Positions 26,701 through 33,934 of a stretch of DNA of 64,000 nucleotides are shown here, piece after piece. Both the position numbers and the translations under genes were made by a program. The notes beneath the pieces were generated by a model. The model was not told the DNA's origin, made no database searches, and worked only from the letters and a program-made list of their open reading frames with translations. This stretch comes from Caprella mutica (taxonomy: Eukaryota > Arthropoda > Malacostraca > Amphipoda > Caprellidae), in the NCBI GenBank assembly GCA_947561585.1, contig CANNZV010002481.1, positions 32,365-96,364 on the forward strand, written 5' to 3'. Position 1 is the first letter of the stretch. Each line of letters begins with the position of its first letter.

Positions 26701-29700
26701 TCGATAACTTGGAACTTAGCCTAGTTTTAATTAATACTCTACTAGACGAATCTTTAATCAAAACTACGTTGAAATACCAAATTCAAATACATATATTGAG
26801 TGAATAAAACTCAAATAATTATATTAATTAATTATAATTATTATATTTTGATTCGGAAAATAGGTATTTTGATAGATTGTCTTTAAATGGAGAGAAATAC
26901 AAGAAAAATAATCACGATTGTACAAAATTACGGCTAAATAAATCACTAGAAATAATTTTCCAGAAACTGTAAAACGTGTTCAAGTTCACAAGAACAATGG
27001 TTAACAATAGTAACGTGACATCAATTGTTAACGATAATTGGTTCGTGAACAATTCGACACATGAAATATACCTATACAACTATAGAGTTAGATATAGAAA
27101 TGTATAGTCAGATTTAATAGATTTACTCCTCTATAGTGAGATCCTCTATAGTGAATGTAGTGTCCTGAGTAAGGAAGTAGCCTCTATAGTGAACAAATTT
27201 TCTTTAGTCTGCCATGAATGATCAACAGTTTTCTAAACTAATGGCTATTTTATGGCAGACTAAAGAAAAGGAAAAAAATTCCATTAAACCATATTGTAAA
27301 AAAAATATCTTAAAAAGTGTGAAACGTAGTGTTTATTTCTTCACATTTACCATCTGTATTATTTTTACAGAAATCATTTTTCCATTATAAACAACAATAA
27401 TAATGATTATAATAACCAACTGTAGTTTTTTTAATGACTATATTTTTCCATTATAAACAACAATAAAAATGATTATAATAACCAACTGTAGTTTTTTAAT
27501 GACTATATTTTTCCATTATAAACAATAACAATAACCAACTGCATTAATCACTTACCGCTTTTTCACGGCGCAAACTCTTGCAATTATTTTTTTTTCACGG
27601 CCAGACTTCTAATTGCAATTACCATTACGAGTAATAAGTTAACAACTCTCTTTAAACCGACACAGTGAGGTCATGTCAGTCGATGTGTGTAACCAATCAG
27701 CAGTCAGGAGAGAAAACGTACCGACCAATCAGAGGAAGGGATTTCTATGATACAAATGCTAAGGGTTAAATCTATATCATTATTCATAAACAATTATTGG
27801 CCGAGATGTGAATACGGTAGGTAGGTACTTGATTAACGCTACATGTGTGATGATAAAGATTAAACAGAAATTGATATAAAATGATGAGAGTTTCTACTCA
27901 ATGATATATAAAATTTAATATAAAAAAAAACATTGGAGCTGAATTTGTTGAGATTGGTCATTTTTTTTTTTTTTTTTCATTGGGGGTTTAACGTCTGCTT
28001 CGGAACCAAAGGCCATATCGCTGATGTCAAAAAAAAATACAAGGGACTGGAAGAAGCAGTCCGAAAGAAAGTGCCTTCATGAATAAATTACCCTACAACC
28101 GTCAGTGACAATGCTCATGGATGCAAAAAAGCTACTTCGTGAGTGCAGTCACTTAAAAGGAATGTAACGAAAATTAAAGAACACAAGCCCCGGTGACTGC
28201 ACCCACGAATGGAAGAGGAAAATGAAGAGGTGATAGTAAATGAAGCCTACGAGTCTACCTAACACAAAAATCTAAGAGGAAAATGAAGAGGTGATAGTAA
28301 ATTAAGCCTACGAGTCTACCTAACACAAAAATCTAAGAGGAAAATGAAGAGGTGATAGTAAATGAAGCCTACGAGTCTACCTTACACAAAAATCTAAGAG
28401 GAAAATGAAGAAGTGATAGTAAATGAAGCCTACGAGTCTACCTAACACAAAATCTAAGAGGAAAATGAAGAGGTGATCGTAAATGAAGCATACGAGTCTA
28501 CCTAACACAAAATCTAAGAGGAAAATGAAGAGGTGATAGTAAATTAAGCCTAGGAGTCTACCTAACACAAAAATCTAAGACCTCGTAGTTGAAGAGCATA
28601 ACCCTAGCGCTATCCTCTAAAACTGCAAGTAGCATCAATCAATAATGAACATGAAAAAGACAATACATCATCCAAATTACAACAGTTCGGGGCGCAAGAG
28701 ACACTAACCCCTTCTCTTCCATTCACCACAGACAGCTTCAGGATAGAGCCCCTGGGGGCTAAAGTCGATAATTGACATGGTACCTATACTTCTTAAGTTC
28801 TTATTCTTATTACATAGCAATGAATTAGAATCTCATGGGGGTAAATTCTGTGTTACCGAACTCTTCCGTATTTTCGATCATATGAGAAAAAATAGATAAG
28901 ATTTAAAATAACGAGTCGAATAATTATTATTATACACTATTATCCTTACATGATCGGTAGTGTGGAACAGTCCGATAATTCGGGACTTGCCCTTATACAC
29001 AAACTGTAATTGGAACGATTAACCTTTCACAAAAAGTGAACTTGTTTACATTTTTTACCTTTGGTTACTTTTTGCGATTTTTAGAAAATGAGAAGAAAAA
29101 ACAGAAGAGAACAGATGGAGGAATTGAAAAAAAACGTATTTTTTATTATTTCGTGTTGAGATTAGGTATGTAGATTGCACACATCACACTTTTCTAATTT
29201 CAAAAAAGATAAGCAACTATAGGTACGTATGAAACTGATTTCCAAATAGGCCCTGTCAGGAAAATAGATAGGAATAGAATAATACAGTCTCATGTGTGTG
29301 AATTTTGTAAATTTTAAAAGTTATTTTTAAAGAAAAAATAATCTGAGAGGCCAAATTTTCCAAGACTACAAAAATTTCCAAAGAGGTCAAATTTCCCAGG
29401 AGGCCAAATCTTCCGAGAGGCCAAATTTCACGTAGCCTCTAGGTAGGCCAAATATTTAGGGTCGTACATGAGTTGTACATGTTAAATTAAATGCCGCAGA
29501 CACGTGCTACGGACCTACTGACATATTTGTGTAGGTAAATAATTGGCCACACGTACACCACTCCATAGTCTGTACGTAGAATCACATCCGCAAAATAGAA
29601 AACTGAGAAAAACAATTTGGCCTTGGCTTATTCAACGTAAAATACCATTAAAATGTCAAATTTATGTGGAACACATGGATATACCTTATAAATCCATACT

Positions 29701-29981
29701 GAATAATTCATTAAAACTCTAACGTTCATTAATAACGTACTAAACAATTAAAGTTAATTTCTTAATCTTATACGGAAATGAAATGCAAAAACCTTGACTA
29801 CCTAATTATGATAATATTTAATGTGCATTTCTCTTCCCATGCGTGATTTACAATATAATATTTATATATTAGTATAATATTACGGATGTTACAACATTCT
29901 AATATTTTAGTTCATAGGTTTAACTAATTCGCTTTCTCAGGTGAAAACGGAACACTCACCTGTGAGTAATTTCAATGCCAT
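2757..29981 (-). CDS. FRRS1: Ferric-chelate reductase 1-like protein (Reeler-DOMON-cytochrome b561), complete, 15 exons
   Basis: Predicted multipass haem membrane protein that moves electrons across a membrane to reduce ferric iron or similar acceptors; role taken from the FRRS1/SDR2 family. Exons in transcript order: 29960-29981, 20799-20939, 19676-19845, 11999-12090, 11453-11591, 9490-9627, 8927-9000, 8474-8597, 8091-8186, 7320-7476, 6980-7203, 6684-6819, 6233-6456, 5125-5220, 2757-2891. They sum to 1968 nt, 655 residues plus TGA, with every junction GT-AG and in frame. Order is signal peptide, Reeler (about 24-160), Thr/Ala/Pro and Gly/Arg linker, DOMON (about 235-400), six-helix cytochrome b561 (about 410-640). 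Slightly longer than typical FRRS1 (about 590), mostly from the linker. The start ATG opens a signal peptide and lies 22 nt before a GTGAGT donor. Paralogues with this architecture exist, so orthology to FRRS1 itself is less sure than family. Confidence 0.93.
3166..4121 (-). pseudogene. Decayed mariner/Tc1-like transposon with broken transposase
   Basis: Terminal inverted repeats begin TACCGGGT(A/G)ACCAATAAAA and continue as matching sequence for about 100 bp at each end. On the minus strand the interior reads as scraps of a DDE transposase: YIEMLNTVMTDD, WFHYDTATAYT (in the place of a family motif like QQDGATAHT), then an in-frame stop, DKIISHRT, QLSPLTFHLW (in place of SPDLTPLDFFLW), and KPNMIEDLKQVIREV. 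The frame is broken by stops, so the copy is dead. It sits in the last intron of the FRRS1-like gene. Confidence 0.8.
4205..4665. mobile_element. SINE-like repeat with triplicated middle
   Basis: Starts at GTAGAGCACATACCTTCGCC, followed by three imperfect repeats of a segment containing TGACCTTGACC, CTCCCAAAATNTA, TTGACCAATCGTCCCAC and TTTTTGAGTTA, and ends near CCGCATTCTGCAAAGG. Related copies occur at 16145-16245 and 23735-23998. No protein frame. Called SINE-like on length and dispersal; I did not identify a polymerase III promoter. Confidence 0.6.
4910..5100. mobile_element. GGGTAAG-type MITE, copy 4
   Basis: TAGGGTAAGTTACGAATTAT at left and CGATAATTCGAAACTCACCC at right. It ends 23 bp from the 5' splice site of FRRS1-like exon 14 (intron side). 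Confidence 0.8.
5318..5908. mobile_element. AAAGGTCCTCTCC inverted-repeat element, copy A
   Basis: Ends are TTTAAAGGTCCTCTCCAGGC and the inverse of TTTAAAGGTCCCCTCCAAGC. No coding capacity. A close second copy lies at 47421-47996. Single ends of related elements occur near 14741 and 24399. A TTAA core at each tip suggests a TTAA-targeting element; this is inference. Confidence 0.75.
7320..9000 (-). other. FRRS1: FRRS1-like exons 7-10: DOMON domain
   Basis: Exon 7 (8927-9000) starts DPIYLGCRVNKGCFGLPSGC, the cysteine-rich lead-in seen before FRRS1 DOMON domains. Exon 8 (8474-8597) gives the beta strands YTFEIMGDVNP and YVAGGLSFDSKMG. Exon 9 (8091-8186) gives SVVACR and DVVMTWNEGKTNKFF. Exon 10 (7320-7476) gives LYCRYNRNT and FHLMVASGPLNE. 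DOMON domains are beta-sandwich haem- or sugar-binding modules; here it probably sits outside the membrane next to the b561 core. Intron 9, between exons 9 and 10, holds a seven-copy 30-bp array. Confidence 0.9.
7832..8042. repeat. 30-bp minisatellite, 7 copies
   Basis: Unit CTTAATATTAGGTACAAATT followed by AGTTAACTAG. It starts about 48 bp into intron 9 of the FRRS1-like gene, counted from the 5' splice site of exon 9. Confidence 0.92.
9490..9627 (-). other. FRRS1: FRRS1-like exon 6: Gly/Arg/Asn-rich linker
   Basis: Forty-six codons, phase 0 at both ends, joining Reeler to DOMON. Translation starts KAPRSGNNRGGGLLSGFRNR and ends ETSQFSQF. It is basic and of low complexity, with no domain I recognise. 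The donor is GTTAGT, weaker than the GTGAGT found at most exons here. Being symmetrical (0-0), the exon could be skipped without a frame change. The intron on its 5' side holds the 72-copy 19-bp minisatellite. Confidence 0.85.
9795..11175. repeat. 19-bp minisatellite, about 72 copies
   Basis: Unit CAGTCCACCTAACTGACAG, with runs of CAGCAGTCC, CAGTAGTCC and CAGTAATCC variants grouped in blocks, so the array grew by duplicating multi-unit segments. It fills most of the intron between exons 5 and 6 of the FRRS1-like gene. Confidence 0.95.
11738..11826. mobile_element. Fragment of GTTTAACGTC repeat family
   Basis: Matches the part of the family running from ATCGCTGATGTCAAAA through GACTGGAAGAAG to GGGAAAGTGAACCAAGTC. 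Both ends are truncated. Confidence 0.5.
12418..12822. mobile_element. GTTTAACGTC repeat family, near-full copy
   Basis: Begins GTGTTTAACGTCTGCTTCGG and ends at TTCACCACAGACAGCTTTAG then GAGCTCCTGGGGG. Interior blocks are ACTGAAAGAAGCAGTCGG, AGAGGAAAATGAAGAGGTGA and AAGAGCATAACCCTAGCG. About 400 bp, no open frame, no terminal repeats. Unclassified non-autonomous element; resembles repeats I associate with molluscs. Confidence 0.6.
13159..13331. mobile_element. GGGTAAG-type MITE, copy 5
   Basis: Arms AGTTATCGGACAGTTCCACA and its inverse TGTGGAACTGTCCGATAACT are both well preserved; outer right end reads CTTACCCTA. Confidence 0.85.
13935..14026. repeat. ATCATGGATACC palindrome element
   Basis: TTGGTATCCATGATACTTAG and GCAGGTATCATGGATACCAA face each other. 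A stand-alone copy of the palindrome that elsewhere sits inside the GGGTAAG MITEs. Confidence 0.65.
15060..15500. repeat. 37-bp minisatellite, about 12 copies
   Basis: Unit AGTAACTATAGCCAATGTAT then AGTGATAGTGTGATAGA; some units carry GTCAATG. Degenerate units continue to about 15620. In intron 3 of the FRRS1-like gene. Confidence 0.92.
16145..16393. mobile_element. Chimeric repeat: SINE-like head joined to GTTTAACGTC-family tail
   Basis: Starts CACTTGTAGAGCGCATACTT with CTCCCAAAATCTAAT (SINE-like family), then switches to GGCAGTCAGAAAGGAAAGTG and TTCCATTCACCACC (GTTTAACGTC family). It ends in GACGCTAAGGACACGCCCAC, also found near 4865. Confidence 0.5.
17005..17482. mobile_element. GTTTAACGTC repeat family, full-length copy
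   Basis: From GGTGTTTAACGTCTGCTTCG to CAGCTTCAGGATAGAGCCCC then TGGGGG, about 480 bp; the most complete copy without internal expansion. Confidence 0.65.
17975..18165. mobile_element. GTTTAACGTC repeat family, 5' partial copy
   Basis: Begins GATTTAACGTCTGCTTTGGA and runs through GGACTGGAAGAAGCAGTCAG to TACCAAGGAATGTGACG; the 3' half is missing. Confidence 0.6.
19893..20095. mobile_element. Rearranged GGGTAAG-type MITE with nested ATCATGGATACC palindrome
   Basis: Contains GATGTGGAACAGTTGCAAAT at left and AAGTCGGAACTTGACCTACA at right, with GGTATCCAAGATACCTGCAG and GTATCATGGATACCAATTAT in the centre. It lies 48 bp from the 3' splice site of FRRS1-like exon 3. Confidence 0.55.
21330..21458. 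mobile_element. GGGTAAG-type MITE, short copy
   Basis: Left arm TGGGTAATTTCTGAGTTATC, right arm GATGTGGAACTGACCGCTAA, spacer under 30 bp. Confidence 0.75.
22470..22683. mobile_element. Mariner-type MITE
   Basis: 214 bp starting CAGGGTGACCCACAAAAAGT and ending with TTTTTGTTGGTCACCCTG, flanked by TA on both sides. The CAGGGTG tip and TA target are typical of mariner-like elements. No open frame. Confidence 0.75.
23735..23998. mobile_element. SINE-like repeat, second copy
   Basis: GTAGAGCGCATGCCTTCCCC at the head; TGACGTTGACCTTTGATC, CTCCCAAAATCTAACAAAAT and GGATATTGACCAATCG inside; GATAAGATTACAAAGAAAT near the tail. Upstream flank (CAGTCACGTAGGCTCTTC) is shared with 15990-16030. Confidence 0.6.
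24942..25420. repeat. 23-bp AT-rich minisatellite, about 20 copies
   Basis: Unit ATAAATAATATTAATGCATT then ACT. Each unit has the palindrome TAATGCATTA. In intron 1 of the FRRS1-like gene. Confidence 0.92.
26555..26723. mobile_element. GGGTAAG-type MITE
   Basis: CAGGGTACGTTTTGAGTTGT at left; GACCGAAAATGTGGAACTGT and CGATAACTTGGAACTTAGCC at right. Confidence 0.8.
27129..27270. repeat. Dispersed repeat with hairpin
   Basis: ACTCCTCTATAGTGA at the start, then inverse arms TCTTTAGTCTGCCAT and ATGGCAGACTAAAGA about 35 bp apart. A related copy lies at 38895-39035 inside RanGAP1. Confidence 0.55.
27983..28762. mobile_element. GTTTAACGTC repeat family, copy with internal 61-bp expansion
   Basis: Full head (GGGTTTAACGTCTGCTTCGG) and tail (GGATAGAGCCCCTGGGGGCT). 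The block TAAGAGGAAAATGAAGAGGT to CTACCTAACACAAAAATC is repeated six times in tandem between about 28208 and 28575. Confidence 0.65.
28836..28995. mobile_element. GGGTAAG-type MITE
   Basis: Left TGGGGGTAAATTCTGTGTTA and ATTTTCGATCATATGAGAAA; right ACATGATCGGTAGTGTGGAA and CCGATAATTCGGGACTTGCC. Confidence 0.78.
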
Positions 29982-30880
29982 CGTTAGTGGCACTAATACA
30001 CAGCAAACTCGCACAAATAACACTTTATCAACACTAATATACAACTAGAATGTACACCCAGTCTTTGAAAGGAAAAGGTACGATGAGAAGAGAGAGTCTA
30101 CATAGGTATTACAGAGCTAAAGAATTGACACCCTACTCATACCACAGTCAAATGTTAACTGTTGAAAAATTGTGTAATTCCAGGTAATCAAACAGGTAAA
30201 CTACAGCAACTGTCATAGTACAACTAATCTAATTCAGTATTACAATCATAATGAATTTCATTTTTATTTAATATAATTATTAAAAATGAGTTTAGTTTGC
30301 TGCTTGAAATAAATTGAAAACAATTAAAAAGTGTTATAAGGTTTGAACGTCGCTCATAGATGGCGTTGTACAACAGTTCTTACGGCAAGGTGAAATACTA
30401 TTGTAGTTGTCATGCAAATTACACACTTGTGGCTATTGCAATATAAATAAAAAGTTTTGTAGAAAATGGATATATTTCAATCAATTTAGTTATACATTTT
30501 TTAGATACCTAGTCGGAAAACTTCGATCAATGGTTACATAACATCACTTCAGTTAGTCTAGATATAAAATAGGAGAATTTCGTCGAACGTCATAAGGACA
30601 ATTAGAGAGTTTGTTTATTTATACATTCATGAGAATCATGACCCATGAATTAAATGAATAATAATAAGCTTCTCTTCAGTAGGTTTTAGCTTCATTAGGT
30701 TTTAGCTTTTTATCCCCGAACTATTATAATATAGATTAGTATTTTTTTTCTCAATGTTTATCGTTTTTCTTCAACAACGAGGTCTTAGATTCTGTGTTAG
30801 ATGTTCCATTTTTTGATTGTACTAATCATGAAATGATATTTATGTTTCTTATCATTCTATTGTAAACCCCAAGGAATCTT
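29982..30880. other. 5' flank of FRRS1-like gene
   Basis: Expected to hold the 5' UTR and promoter of the minus-strand gene. I see no strong TATA box or initiator. No repeat or open frame stands out apart from AT-rich unique sequence. Confidence 0.4.
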
Positions 30881-31280
30881 TTCTGTTTGCTGGGCGCATT
30901 TGAAAATAATGCAAATATAATTACATCATGGATACCTACGCGTTGTTATTTAGTGACCTCTGCTTTATGAGAAAACCTATCCTTGATGACGAAGATTAGG
31001 AATTATATATTAGTAAACAATTAAAAACTAGCTACATATCTAATAACGAATTAATAACCATTAGATGTTATTATTTGGTTACCAAATGTATTTCATTTTC
31101 ATATGCGACCAGGAAACAGAAACTTTTCTAAATAAATAATTCAATATAACAAGTCTCAATTTTTTCCAAGTAAATAGTTTAATTTTATAAGTCATTAACT
31201 ATGATACCATTATATATTTTTTTTTATTTCGATTATTCTCAAATGCACCTAGCAAACAGAAAAGATCCAGCCCAAGAAAA
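30866..31280. mobile_element. Inverted-repeat element (MITE-like)
   Basis: Left arm AATCTTTTCTGTTTGCTGGG CGCATTTGAAAATAAT and right arm ATTATTCTCAAATGCACCTA GCAAACAGAAAAGATC are inverse copies of about 45 bp. Interior is AT-rich and non-coding. Confidence 0.7.
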
Positions 31281-31574
31281 TTGATGGTATATATTAAACT
31301 ATACATTTTTTAAAAGTTTATTTATAATCCAAACTCTACATAAGCAGTTTTACTTCTGATTTACTAATTTTCAGTCAAAAAAAAATGTAAACGGTTGGTT
31401 TTGAATCTCAGTTAGGTTACTTAGCTATATGTATAATCAATCCATTATTAAATTCGTACAGAGGTATAACATAGAAGAAACTTGATAAAGAAATGTTTAT
31501 AAATTTTAAGAAATAATTTATAGATTAAACGAAGGGTTTCAATGCATTGTTTGTTTACATAGATAATATAATCG

Positions 31575-32300
31575 GCACCGTCGCACCGAATGGTATACCG
31601 AATGTCACCGAATGGCACTGAATGGTAAACCGAATGGCACTGAATGACACTGAATGGTACCGAATGGCACTGAACGGTAAACCGAATGGCACTGAATGGT
31701 ATACCGAACACCGAATGACACCGAATGGCACTGAATGGTAAATCGAATGGCACTGAACGGTAAACCAAATGGCACTGAATGGTATACCGTACACCGAATG
31801 ACACCGAATGGCACTGAATGGTAAACCGAATGGCACCGAATGACACTGAATGGTACCGAATGGCACTGAACGGTAAACCGAATGGCACTGAATTGTACCG
31901 AATGGCACTGAATGGTAAACCGAATGGCTCCGAATGGTACCGAATGACACTGAATGGTAAAACGAATGGCACTTAATGATAAACCGAATTTGGCACCGAA
32001 TGGCACTGAATGGTAAACCGAATGACACCGAATGTTACCGAATGGCACTGAATGGTATACCGAATGGCACCGAATGTTACCGAATGGCACTGAATGGTAA
32101 ACCGAATGACACCGAATGGCGAATGGCACTGAATGGTAAACCGAATGGCACCGAATGGTACCGAATGGTACCGAATGGCACTGAATGGTATACCGACGAA
32201 TGGCACCGAATGGTACCGAATGGCATACCGAATGGCATACCGAATGGCACCGAATGGTAACGAATGGCATACCGAATGGTATATCGAATGACAACGAATG
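31575..32300. repeat. GAATGG-type complex minisatellite
   Basis: About 65 short units of 10-12 bp alternating CCGAATGGCA, CTGAATGGTA and CCGAATGACA, with composite units of about 22 bp. Scattered units reappear at 32415-32490 in both orientations. It creates several fake open frames on the minus strand rich in CHSVPFG. Confidence 0.9.
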
Positions 32301-32639
32301 GAGGCTTAATTTAACTGAATGAAGAGTATACCGAAGAACACAGTGAAAATATCATTAGAATACATATTACAAATTGTTTGATTTTACCTCCTCTCCCCTT
32401 TAAACAGTAATCTTACCCGCTCCATTCGGTTAATACATAAGACTCCATTCAGTACCATACGGTGCCATTGCCGAATGGCACCGAATGAAGGCTTATATTT
32501 AGAAAAAAATATTAATACAATACAGTAAAAATTATGAATAAAACTTAACAAAAAAAAATTTAAACGAAAATTCTCGACACTACAGTCATAAGTCTAAATT
32601 GCATGTCGGTCTGCTAAATTGCAAGTCGGGAAACCAACT

Positions 32640-33470
32640 TCAGGTTTCCCTTCATGATTATCAGGTTCTCAAAGTTCAGATTGATAAGTGATGTTCGCTT
32701 TTTCCTCAAAATGTCTGAAATGAAGCTGAATAGTCAGTCAGCAAAAGCAGACAGGGGCAGAAGAGTGTTACACTTGATGAAACAGTTCACCTAGTGATGC
32801 CTGTGCTCCTTGTGGTACGGTCAAGAGCCCCCCCGGTCAAGAGCCCCCCCGGTCATGAGCCCCCCCCCAGTCACGAGCCCCCCCCCCCCCGGTCATGAGC
32901 CCCCCTAGGTCATAAGCCCCCTCGGTCACGAGCCCCCCCTCCATGTTTTTTTAATCCTTATTTACCCAGTTGAACAAATGAAGAACTACTTAGATAGAAA
33001 TAACTGAGAGTTGCTAATGTAGTTTGTTGTATCCGCTAAATTATTGTACTGCACACTTCATGATTGTTTAATGACCTGGCAGGGGGGTTAAAATACATAT
33101 ATTCTATGTTTAATCAGTAATGAACTACAAAAGTGTCAATAAGGATTGAATAATATAGGTAAATAAGGATTTAAAAACAGGGGGGCTCGTGACCGGGGGA
33201 GGGGGGGGGGCTCATGACCGGGGGGGGGGGGGCTTATGACCTAGGGGGGCTTATGACCGGGAGGCTCTTGACCGGGGGGGGGGGGGGGGGGCTTATGACC
33301 GGGAGGCTCTTGACCGGGGGGGCTTATGACCTACACCCGTGCTCCTTGGCGAAGATTGCCGGCGAGATCTTCATGATGCTGGGACCGATAATGGCACCCC
33401 AAATAAGTGTCTACTTCCTTGTCAACTTCCTCCTCCAGGTTTTGGCCACCACCAGAAACTCCTTCTTGTC
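32640..33470 (-). pseudogene. hAT-like transposase C-terminal fragment, interrupted
   Basis: If 32813-33338 and one flanking repeat are set aside, one minus-strand frame reads DKKEFLVVAKTWRRKLTRK, stop, LIWGAIIGPSIMKISPAIFA, a second stop, CNTLLPLSAFAD, a third stop, then LFSFISDILRKKRTSL and NFENLIIMKGN. The order of a Ser/Ala-Glu-Arg-type site (here ADstopLFS), FS, RTSL and NLIIMKGN resembles the dimerisation end of hAT transposases. GC-rich compared with its surroundings. The first 19 codons could instead be an unrelated exon, as they follow a good TTCTTCAG acceptor. Confidence 0.4.
32813..33338. mobile_element. Foldback element with GGTCATGAGCCCCCC arms
   Basis: The left arm has tandem copies of GGTCA(A/T/C)GAGCCCCCC; the right arm has the inverse, GGGGGGCTC(A/T)TGACC. 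Arms end internally in TTTTTAATCCTTATTTAC and its inverse. Both sides are flanked by GTGCTCCTTG (32803-32812 and 33339-33348), a 10-bp direct repeat fitting a target duplication. Confidence 0.75.
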
Positions 33471-33934
33471 CTGAAGAATGAAGAAAAATACAAGTGCATA
33501 GAAGAGATAAAGTAAAACATAATGATAGTCATAGGTGTCTTGTTGTTCCAAAAGATAGGCGTCACCACATCTTTCTGCTGGGAAAAGTTGAAAATTAATG
33601 TTTGATCATCTTCGTTTTTATTAGAATTTTACCCAGGAAACGGAGTTTCGGATTCACGGAGCACCCACCTCTGATGGCAAGTTACTTTATTCATTAATCA
33701 TTATTTATTTACTTTAATAAGAACTTTTTTTATAATAAATTGATATAAAACATCTCGTAAACATCTCTGCGTAACATTATTTTAAGTTCTATCAACTGTT
33801 AGGCACGTTTGTCTAAAAACATTGGCGGCTGTTTTCGAACTTTTTCACTGACAAAAGACGCATTCTTCTTTTTAAGTTATTAATAACTTGGCAAGACTTC
33901 TAATTTATCCATCATCACAATCAATATATTGAAA

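Larger units (their letters stand above)
20940..29959. other. FRRS1-like intron 1
   Basis: 9 kb, the largest intron seen. Besides the repeats listed separately, it holds repeat fragments at 21868-21930 and 23488-23550 (shared CAGTTCAATAAATGG), a MITE right end at 23270-23312, a MITE left end at 26125-26190, a CT run near 25437, and degenerate AGAGGCCAAATTT repeats at 29343-29460. A minus-strand stretch without stops at 20356-20670 has no recognisable domain or coding character. Confidence 0.7.
11453..29981 (-). other. FRRS1: FRRS1-like exons 1-5: signal peptide and Reeler domain
   Basis: Exon 1 encodes MALKLLT plus one base. Exon 2 completes a hydrophobic signal peptide (residues 1 to about 20, rich in L and V). 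The Reeler domain follows: GYPGGAPTNVC with Cys31, PSHG, SPYRLTPGG, then exon 3 with GLITVTISP, FKGFILQARD and GTFTAD, and Cys106 in KTMNC. Exon 4 carries SITHKS and VVVQWSAPASFSGDVTF. Exon 5 gives the closing TFWTGIISEKV. This order matches the extracellular/lumenal Reeler fold of reelin and FRRS1. The rest of exon 5 (about residues 160-188) is almost only Ala, Thr and Pro, mucin-like. Introns 1 (20940-29959) and 3 (12091-19675) are the longest of the gene and hold most of its repeats. Confidence 0.92.

Noticed and set aside
31448..32294. Open frames of up to 229 codons rich in CHSVPFG
   Set aside because: Product of the GAATGG-type array, present in several overlapping frames with repeat-only composition.
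33480..33600. Minus-strand frame with a hydrophobic stretch (YVLLYLFYALVFFFIL) ahead of DKKEFLVV
   Set aside because: The hydrophobic residues come from a pyrimidine-rich tract directly before TTCTTCAG, so this is more likely an acceptor-like region than a membrane helix. No ATG in frame.
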